Shown: positions 55,417 through 64,000 of the stretch, one piece after another
Layout: the number at the start of each line of letters is the position of its first letter
Numbering within the stretch: position 1 is the stretch's first letter
DNA from: Rugalucina vietnamica
Lineage: Eukaryota > Mollusca > Bivalvia > Lucinida > Lucinidae
Direction: 5' to 3'
Assembly: GCA_964017185.1 (NCBI GenBank)
Contig: OZ024875.1
Coordinates: 30,327,456 to 30,391,455 of the forward strand
Length of the DNA stretch: 64,000 bases
Translations under genes and position numbers: made by a program
The notes under the pieces: generated by a model
Told to the model about the DNA's origin: nothing
What the model saw: the letters and a program-made list of their open reading frames with translations, nothing else
Databases searched by the model: none

Positions 55417-58400
55417 AAAGAAAGTTCAGTTCATTACGAAAACTTGCCCATGCAATAAACAGAGTTATTATATAACTATAAATAGACAGTATTTCAGACA
55501 ATGCTTTCAACCCATTGCATATTTTGTCATATTCAATGAGCTGGGGTTTTTCCCATTAAATATATGTTGCTAAATTTAGAACACTGTATCTATCATGGAA
55601 ATGTACATTGATTGATGTCTTGCAGTCCTGCTGATGAATTACAGATGATATTTACTACTGTTTAATTAGGACTTTATGTCCCAAATGAACATTTTTTAGT
55701 AATGCTGGGACTTTATGCAAGCTGTTGAAAACAATCCATTTTCAAAACAATCCATTTTCAAATGAAAAATATTTTTTTTCTGCTCATTCTTTTTAATAGT
55801 TTTGTATTAAAAGAAAGTGTTATACAATAAAACAATTGTTGACTATTGAGTCATTGAATATGATGTGATATCCAACAGAGACTACCAATATTGACCTCGG
55901 CTTCGCCTCGGTCAATATTGGTAGTCTCTGTTGGATATCACATCATATTCAATGACTCAATAGTCAATAATTGTATAATATTTTGAGCTTTAAAAATTGA
56001 AAGTTTTCAGCTGAAAACTTTTGATATTTTTCTTATTTTTGCTCAAAACATAGATTGTTGTTCACGTTAGAGGCGGTTCTAACGAGTACCCACAATCTAT
56101 GTTTTGGAGCAGAAATAAGAAAAATAGGTATACCCCTGCATACCCCAGTTTTTCTATATAAAAGTGGGGTTTAAGGGGGTATTAATTGCACGGACATGTT
56201 TTCCTGATGTATCCAACATTTTCAACTGAAATAATGTTTAAACATGGTAAATCCTACATGTACATTTTGCTGCTGTAAAAATCTCTGTATAGTGTATGGG
56301 CATGTATTAGTGTGATGGTACATTCTGACAATTTCCTTCTTGAGATAACATTCAATATTACAGATTTTATTTTTGGTTCGATTTCAGTGTATATAGGGGC
56401 TTAAAATGGAAATCCGGGATAATTAAGGAGAATCCGGAGAGCCTTATTAGCCACCCCGTTTCTGTATTCCGTTTGGTCAGTCAGCTCTATGAGTTCTTCG
56501 TGGAAGCTTTTCATGCAGGCTTCCGTAAGAGTTACGCTGAAGGTATGGTTATTTATTTATTTCAGTTTTCAAGTTAACATAAATGAGGTGAGAAAACAAG
56601 CATATTATTTGAAAGATATATTAAACAGACTGCATTTTTCGATATAAAAGGAATGACAAATAGGTCTACATCTCTTATAAAGAGTTCACTATTCATAATT
56701 CATTTTTATCACTTAACAGATGAAAGAAAGACGCCAATTCGTACATGTATGCTCGTTACTCAAACCGCGGATGGCTAAAATATATTGCGCAGCCATTACT
56801 CAAAGGAATGCAGTGAAGCACAATTAATTTTATAAAAGACAGTTTGGCCTTTACAGTCTGCGCACTAGTAAAACTATGCAGAATGTTTTCTAAGGACAAT
56901 TATGTTTACAGTTATGCTCTGCAATTGTGACTTTCTAAAACCAGTTAGGGACACTCGATGACCTAGTGGAAGAGCGTAGGGCGAAGTGTTATATTAGATG
57001 AACTATTCTATAACTCCGCTGTGGAGCAGTGTTTCCAGCGTAAACCACAAAACAAACAAGTAGTAATTTAAACGGCATGTGTATTTTGTAAGCCTTATCC
57101 AGGATCTACCTACCAGGCTAGACCGTACAGGAACGGTCTTGGGCATTCTAAGACTACAGGAGTATTATAATAGTCATGTGTATTTTGTAGGCCTTATCCA
57201 GTATCTACTGACCAAGTTAGATCGTACAGGAACGGTCTTGGGCATTCTAAGACTACATGAGTATTATAATAGTCATGTGTATTTTGTAGGCCTTTTCCAG
57301 GATCTACCGACCAAGTTAGATCGTACAGGAACGGTCTTGGGCATTCTAAGACTACATGAGTATTATAATAGTCATGTGTATTTTGTAGGCCTTATCCAGG
57401 ATCTACCGACCAAGTCAAATCGTACTGGAACGGTCAGACTACACGAGTATTATAATAGCCATGTGTATTTTGTAGGCCTTATCCAAGATCTACCTACCAG
57501 GCTAAATCGTACAGGAACGGTCTTGGGTATTCTAAGACTACAGGAGTATTATAATGGTCATGTGTATTTTGTAGGCCTTATCCAGGATCTACCTACCAAG
57601 TTAAATCGTACAGGAACGGTCTTGGGTATTCTAAGACTACATGAGTATTATAATAGTCATGTGTATTTTGTAGGCCTTATCCAGGATCTACCTACCAAGT
57701 TAGATCGCACTGTGACGATCTTGGGTATTCTAAGACTACAGGAATATTATAATAGTCATGTGTATTTTATAGGCCTTATCCAAGACCTGCCTACCGGGCT
57801 AGATCATAGAGGAACGGTATTGGGCATTCTAAGGCTACAGGTCATGTGTATTTTGTAGGCCTTATTCAGGATCTACCGACCAAGTTAGATCGTACAGGAA
57901 CGGTCTTGGACATTCTAAGACTACAGGAGTATTATAATAGCCGTGTGTTTTGTAGGCCTTATTCAGGATCTACCGACCAAGTTAGATCGTACTGGAACGA
58001 TCTTGGACATTCTAAGACTACAGGAGTACATGTATTATAATAGTCATGTGTGTTTTGTAGGCCTTATCCAAGATCTACCTACCAAGTTAGATCGTACAGG
58101 AACGGTTATTCTAAGACTACAGGAGTATTATAATAGTCATGTGTATTTTGTAGGCCTTATCCAGGATCTACCTACCAAGCTAGATCGTATTGGAACGGTC
58201 TTGGGCATTCTAAGACTACAGGAGTACTATAATCAAAGTACAACACAGGTGGCGCAGGGCGTCGTTGCAAGTGCCTCTTCCTTCGGTCTCACTGGTATGT
58301 AGTTAAATGTTTCAGAAAATAAGGATGCCCAAAACGCTTTTTTTCACTCACTTTAGACACTCAAATAAAGAACTGTTGAAACCTTTTGGCATTGTCTCTC

Positions 58401-58580
58401 ATAAAATGAGTTTTCAGCGATAAAATATGATTATAAACTCAAAAGAATTATACTAGCAAATACCAAATACTAATATCAGAAGTAATGAAAACACCGAACA
58501 AACAAACATATTTCTGAAAACACAAACATTTGCCAATAATAATACTAATAATAATACTACTACTAATAATAATAATAATG

Positions 58581-58623
<43 letters not shown>

Positions 58624-58624
58624 A

Positions 58625-58676
<52 letters not shown>

Positions 58677-61600
58677 CACTTTAGAACAAACTGATGATGT
58701 GTAGAGCTCGTAGATGCCAACCACGGGTAAAGACCTATACTATATCAATTGACGTGACGTGTATTTCTTTAAAATTGCTTAAGACTTAGAATGTTACGAC
58801 ATCGGAGTGATAGCTCTGGACCATGGCAAGGAAGCCCTGGGGATTGAATGGTTGAAGGAATCATGGGAGCGTGTACATGAATCAGAAAGAGCAGATAACC
58901 TCTACATACTAAAGAAACTTGCAAACGCAACAGCCGAGGTAGGATGCTGGTGAACATAAAATGAGCCAGTGCGTGAGAAAACCAACAATGTGGTTTCCGA
59001 CCAGCTCTGACACAAACCAGCCTGTACAGTCACAAAAGCAGGCTAGAAGCTTGAAATTTCGGTTTTAAGAAGAAGAGGGGTACTATCCGTGTAGCGAAAA
59101 CAAAGGCGCTGATCTGCGCCTTTGTTTTCGCCCTAGCATTTTGTTGGTTTTCTTATGCAGTGGCTCAAATACCAACCGCATGAAAGTGACAGTTTTCAGA
59201 TAGTACTTTGGCTCATCATGCAGTCGTGTCCATGTACACCCCTTATACCCCACTCTTATAGAAAAGGCTAGTTAGGTATACACGGATATACACTTTTTCT
59301 TATTTTTGATCCAAAACATAGATTGTGGGGACTCGGCCAGGCGGTTCTAACGTGTACCCGCCATCAATGTTTTGCATAAAAATATTAAAAGTACCTTTTT
59401 TTCCAATGAAATTTGCCATTTTCACAGCTGAAACAATATCTGTATATTGCATGGGTAATGTTTCGTAATGAACGTGTATCATGTTTGCTACATGATTCTG
59501 GTTTGGTGCCGTGACCAGGAAATTGAATAATTGAATCTTTGAGAAGTTCTTAAGTTTAAACTATTATAAAATCATTAAAGATATGAGCTGCATCAAGAGA
59601 AAAACAACAATGTGGTTATCTTTACTTTTGTTTTTGCATATGCGAAATGTTGGTTTTATCATGATGCGGCTCATATCAAGAAAAATGGTTTAACATTATA
59701 TGACAAATAATGATAATAAACCTTTGATCTCATAGAAAATAGGACAATTCTCTTACCAGTTAGTGACAAGAAGGAATATTCATGTTTTGTGATAGTGCAC
59801 AGTTTTCTTTATTTGAGTGCGAACTTAAAATTACATAAAGCATATTTACACATACACGTAGATACAAACGGATAAACTGTATACAATTCATAATATTGCA
59901 ATGTTGTCCAGTGATAATGCTCTGGTTTAAACAGTCCTCACTAATGTGGTGTTCAGGACTTTGTCATTATTATAAAACAGTTACATGCACCGAAAGTACA
60001 AAATTAAACCATTTTACGTGAGAATCACCTTCTAAAGTCTGATATATAAATATAAAAACAAAAATTTGGTCCTGTTTCAGATAGGCTCCTACAACGAGGC
60101 TCTTGTGTATGCAAAGGAAGTGTGGTCGATAGGTAGGACAATGATAACATTTTAGTTTGTTTGCTTGATTAACTGACTATTGTTTTACGTCCCATTCAAC
60201 AGTTATTATCATGTCAAGACATTGTCTCCATTTTATGGAAATCTACCCAGCATTTGGATGTCATGACATGCGAAATGTGCTTTATTTCAAAACAACCCAA
60301 GGAAGCAACTGATGTGATTTGACCAATTTTCCAGGGCAGGCTCTGACCGGTAAACCAGCAATCAGGCGATCGGTCAGTTGGTTACAAGCTTTGTCTAGTG
60401 GTGGGACCCTGTCACATTTTAACATTACCTAAATATGACTTCATTAAATGTTTTCATTGCTCTTAAATGAAATCCGTTTTAATTTAATTTGCTATTACTG
60501 TAACTGGTGTTGTGTCATGTGGTGGTCATAACAAGTCTCCCCGTACATCATCCATAGTGCAGGTTATATTTTCCCTCTGCTCTTTTGAGATCAGTGAGGG
60601 TATTCTGAGAAATAAATTTAGATATTTTTCTGAACATGTTTTGTTTGACTCTATTTGGATGTACCCGTCAATGTGTTGACTGCCATTTTGAAAATTTTCA
60701 AAATTACAGTAATTTTCTCTGGCTCCACGTTGCCAAATTTATAGGGCCACTGATGAGGCTTGAATAGCCGCAACCGCATTAAGGCCCATCCTCTTATAAA
60801 TGTTTTCACTGCTCTTAAAGGAATTCCGTTTAATTTCATATTGCGTATAAAGGTGTATAATACAATAAATGGACATGTTGTCCTGGGCCCAGTTGTTCAA
60901 AACTAACGTTAGAACGTTTCGTTAAAATTTCAAACATTAATATTACAAATACACTGTTATTTTTTGTCGAAAAAAATGTGAGAATCCTTTGCACTGCAAA
61001 GGATTCTCACATTTTTTCAACAAAAAATAACAGTGTTTTTGTTACTTTAGCTGTTATTTGCTTTACAAATTTATGTCTTAACGATATCGTTAAGCTAACG
61101 ATGTTTTGAACAACTGGGTCCTTATGTTAGATTATTTTGCTGTTTGCAGACCCTAGCGAGCGACATTTCTTCGAAAGATACAACCAGCTTACATCTACCT
61201 GTCGTAAAAAGTCGCAAAAGAAAGTTCGCCGAAAGATGCCTATTGATTTGAATTATGAGAGACTATGTGCCGATGAAAACTGGGTAAGCAGTGTTTACAA
61301 ACAGATCACACCGTCCATTAAAATTCCTACAGCGATATTTTAAATTATGCATTACGAAAACACACCCATACAATATAAAGAGATGTTTTTAAGTTGTTAA
61401 AAATGGAAATTTCCAGTAAAAAAGTATTGATATTTTTTTCTTATTTTTGCTCAAAACATAGATTGTGGGCCTCGAAGAGGCGGTTCTAACGAGTAACCAC
61501 AATCTGTGTTTTTCGAGGCGGTCCTAATGTGTATCCACAATCTATGTTTTGAGCAAAAATAAGAAAAATAGGTATACCCCTGCCTACCCCAGTTTAGTAT

Positions 61601-62244
61601 ATAAAATTGGGTATAAGGGGGTAAACATTTCAAGGACATGTTTTTCTGATGATTAACTGCGCTATCAAATGAACTTTGTAAACAGTCAAAGCAACCTTCT
61701 TTTTGGATGTTTACAATGAAGTTCTACACATGCACCCATGTGGATGTCAGAGAACCCATTCAGAAGTAAAACAATTACTGTTTTAGCTAAACCGTCGCTT
61801 GGCTTTGTAAGCTGAAAGATCTATACAAGAACGGACAAGTTTTGCATGTAAAGCAATATTTAAATGTATTTGATTAATATACATGTGCGTTTCTCTAATC
61901 GCTTTTATGATCGACTAATTAAACATGTCGTGTCGAAGACCATTATTTAATTCCTTGTTCCATTACTAAACAGGTAACAAGGATAATACAGGTATCGGGA
62001 GACGACAATAAACATTGTGACTATTATAGTTATAGAGTCTACTGATTGTTTTCATCATGGTGAATTTCAGATCAATCCAAACTGGACGACTCTCAGTTGC
62101 TATTTGACAGACAACGCCCATCCACTCCTGAGACTCCGCCCACTAAGAGTGGAGGAAGTAAAGAAGAACCCAGATGTTCTAATATTTCACGACTTTATCA
62201 CAGATTTTGAAATTGCACAGACAAAGATTTTGACAAAATCTCAG
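54886..62244 (+). CDS. P4HA: Prolyl 4-hydroxylase subunit alpha-like, copy 2 (partial, exons 1-7)
   Basis: Exons: 54886-55079, 56388-56542, 58154-58294, 58790-58938, 60081-60132, 61150-61283, 62071-62244. All lengths, phases and GT/AG sites equal those of copy 1, so residues 1-333 stay open. Replacements seen against copy 1: Asn2Ile, an Asn-to-Ser in exon 3, Asp-to-Gly in exon 4, Gln-to-His, Ser-to-Asn and Val-to-Ile in exon 6, Val-to-Leu in exon 7; only two silent changes were noticed. The catalytic exons 8-13 should lie beyond the window. Intact as far as visible; may be an allele rather than a paralogue. Confidence 0.87.
55466..55977. mobile_element. Copy-2-specific insert with 67-bp hairpin
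   Basis: Copy 1 reads CAGAGATATTTTGAGC at the equivalent site (1691). The insert ends with two near-perfect complementary arms, 55836-55907 and 55912-55980 (CAACAGAGACTACCAATATT and complement, loop GGCTTCGCC). Weak inverted ends near TTATTATATAAC and TTGTATAATA. Confidence 0.8.
57079..58240 (+). repeat. Exon-3 acceptor array in copy 2 (12 units)
   Basis: Same unit order as 2797-3960, with the same deletions before units 9 and 10. In unit 1 the acceptor is GTAAG rather than GTAGG, and a 6-bp insert (ACATGT) occurs before unit 11. Unit 10 differs from copy 1 at several clustered positions and matches unit 9 instead, as expected from gene conversion. Confidence 0.9.
58540..58675. repeat. Expanded (TAA)n microsatellite in intron 3 of copy 2
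   Basis: About 135 bp of AAT units with interruptions (CTACTACTAAT, ATGAT, ATGAAAAT). Copy 1 has only ~55 bp. Confidence 0.92.
58970..59470. mobile_element. MITE family B and family A pair, copy 2 intron 4
   Basis: The family B hairpin is at 59096-59135; family A follows at about 59220-59470. Arranged as in copy 1 (4601-5110), so both predate the duplication. Confidence 0.65.
60885..61121. mobile_element. Copy-2-specific 237-bp MITE
   Basis: Inverted ends GGGCCCAGTTGTTCAAAACT and TTTTGAACAACTGGGTCC. An internal hairpin (GTGAGAATCCTTTGCA/TGCAAAGGATTCTCAC) lies at 60978-61015. Copy 1 has GTCCTGATGTTAG uninterrupted at 6541-6553. Confidence 0.88.
61343..61650. mobile_element. MITE family A copy, copy 2 intron 6
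   Basis: Matches 6766-7090 but lacks ~25 bp of the central hairpin (CATAGATTGTGG|GCCTCG), a deletion between repeated arms. Confidence 0.65.
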
Positions 62245-64000
62245 GTAACTAATACAATGCTCCTTCATATTTTTGTAGCATATTTACATGCTAGTGCCTG
62301 ATTCACACCTTTATTTTCTGGAGGGTAGCCAATAGCCGTAGTATTGACCTCTCCATATGTTTTCAGTATTCTGTTAATCATTTGACGTAATAAGGCTCTT
62401 TAGGGGTTTATGAAGGTGCATTTTCATTTCTGTTTCTATACACGATATTGAATTCCCTTTCTTGGGCCTCACATTTTGAGGCTAGATTAGGCTAGCGTTT
62501 GTTTTTGTCGACCATTTTTTTGTCGCTTTCACTTCGATAAAGAAATCTATTTTCTTCACGCTAACAAGATCAGTACATACGATGCTTATGATAAAATTAA
62601 ACTGGAGATGTATTATTTAATGATAATAACTCTGAGGATATTAACTAGGGTTGCTTAGTTTCAAATGTTTTTAAATTATAAGATTTTGACGAACTCTCTC
62701 GTTGACCTATTTATCGGCTTTTATCGGAAAACGATCCATATGAAATTATGTTGTTTCAAATACAGTGTCCTCTTTCACGTCCGCTCTACATAGATGATAG
62801 ACATACGGTATCACGAATTACCGGATTGGATCGAAACTGTCCGAATAGATAATATCAAAGCTACAAAGCTAACCATGAGTCACCACATAGTAGCATGTGA
62901 AGAATTTTATGTACACAACAATATTGTGATTTACTTAGAACGCAAGAAAACAGTACCCGAACCGATTTCTTACAGTTCGGATTTATGCTACATCACACGA
63001 CGCCACACAAAAATGTATTGATATTGATCGAACTCTTAAAATGCAACCGTTTGTAATTTCAAGTGGTGACAAAATGTCTAAATTGCTGTAGTGCAAAAGT
63101 TCACAAAAGATATATCAGTTTTTAGGAATTCGGAAACTTTTGATTCATTTCTTTTCTGTTTCAACTATGTGAATTTTTTTTAAGTTTTGAAAGTATGTTC
63201 ACAGAACTTGCATAGTAACATGTCTACAGACATGTATTATTTCACATTTTTGTCACGGAAAATAGAGTATATCTAGGTGAATGTCCGAGATATTTTGCCA
63301 TTGTTATTTACAAAACTAACAGCTATGGCAAAGTCTGGATCACACTACCCCTAACCAAGCCTCATGGATGAATATTTATGGGGTTTCAGTTTAACCTCTC
63401 TTTTAAGATTATACCATTTTGGGTCACGTGCTAGCAGGTTTTGGCTCATGTCACACAACCTTAGATTTAAATTATATTTATAGCACAGGTTTATAAAATT
63501 CGAACCATACTGGATTCACACTGTCCTTCCATTATTGCTTGATTATGTGATATTTAGTATTATTCTGATTGGCTCTAGCAAAATCAAACTTTCATCATGT
63601 ATTTTAAATCTCAGAGAATCTAATCAGGTTAGGCACAAGCACGCTATACAAGTTTGGGTCACTCAGACAGCAAGAATGCATGTTTGAAATTTTGAATAAA
63701 ACTTCCTTTGCTGATGGAATTTTACATATGTTTGTTTGTTTCTTTAAGTTTTAAAGGTCAAGTCAGCAATTTTTCAGACGTGGTGATGAAACCATTCACG
63801 GTTTAACACAGTATCTGTTTTATTTGCTATCAAAATGCACAATACGTTAGTAAAGGAATCATTCTTCTTGTCAGTGTAGACTTCTAACACAATCTCATAT
63901 TATTTTAAACTCCCAAATTTCTATGAACCCCTCCATATAGCATGTTACTAAGAACATGCTATAATTTTCTTGTTTCGCGTACTAGGGGGGCCTGAGATAC
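62245..64000. other. Start of intron 7 in copy 2, cut by the window end
   Basis: Matches 7684-7978, 8666-9080 and 13694-14744 with the copy-1 insertions absent. No exon is supported in it. Confidence 0.7.

Larger units (their letters stand above)
53761..64000 (+). repeat. Duplicated block, copy 2 (partner 1-14744)
   Basis: Nearly identical to the first block and cut by the window end before exon 8. It lacks the LINE (empty site at 62955) and the foldback insert of copy 1 (empty site near 62545), but has its own two inserts. Confidence 0.95.

Overview
The window is eukaryotic: AT-rich, intron-rich and dominated by transposable elements, with GT/AG-bounded exons. The repeat content (tRNA-derived SINE, many TA-flanked MITEs, a CR1/L2/Jockey-type LINE, a Polinton/Maverick with 6-bp target duplications, long minisatellites) and a short secreted prolyl 4-hydroxylase alpha-like gene suggest a marine invertebrate, most likely a bivalve mollusc. 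The species assignment is inference. Almost none of the short open frames are genes; most are repeats read in frame.

Gene content. (1) A complete 13-exon gene for a collagen-type prolyl 4-hydroxylase alpha subunit-like protein (about 505 aa) runs from 1120 to 18702 (+). I rebuilt it by splice phase: all 12 junctions stay in frame, and it keeps the signal peptide, P4H N-terminal region, peptide-substrate-binding helices and the catalytic HxD...H...K residues. (2) A second, nearly identical copy starts at 54886 (+); its exons 1-7 are present and the window ends before exons 8-13. The two blocks (1-14744 and 53761-64000) differ mainly by presence or absence of mobile elements, so they are either a recent tandem duplication or two haplotypes assembled in series. 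(3) A class-A GPCR lacking its N-terminus lies at 52767-53618. (4) A 4.7-kb Polinton-like element (19178-23872) carries three minus-strand genes: a penton/minor-capsid-like protein, a small basic protein and a C2HC-finger protein with an acidic tract.

Layout. 1-18.7 kb: P4HA copy 1, with a 12-unit tandem repeat of its own exon-3 splice acceptor (2797-3960) and a LINE in intron 7 (9081-13693). 19.2-23.9 kb: mini-Polinton. 24.1-31.5 kb and 43.9-46.4 kb: composite repeats built around a conserved ~70-bp palindrome; the outer parts form arms of a large inverted repeat around ~18 kb. 31.5-43.8 kb: successive foldback/MITE elements, one holding several RFX X-box-like palindromes. 46.7-47.5 kb: a 168-bp tandem repeat. 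48.2-51.9 kb: a 3.7-kb GTCGAC-rich minisatellite that switches strand repeatedly. 52.5-53.6 kb: MITE and GPCR fragment. 53.8-64 kb: P4HA copy 2.

The most unusual features are the amplified splice-acceptor/exon array shared by both P4HA copies, the compact capsid-gene-bearing Polinton with palindromic termini, and the palindrome-based composite repeat family.
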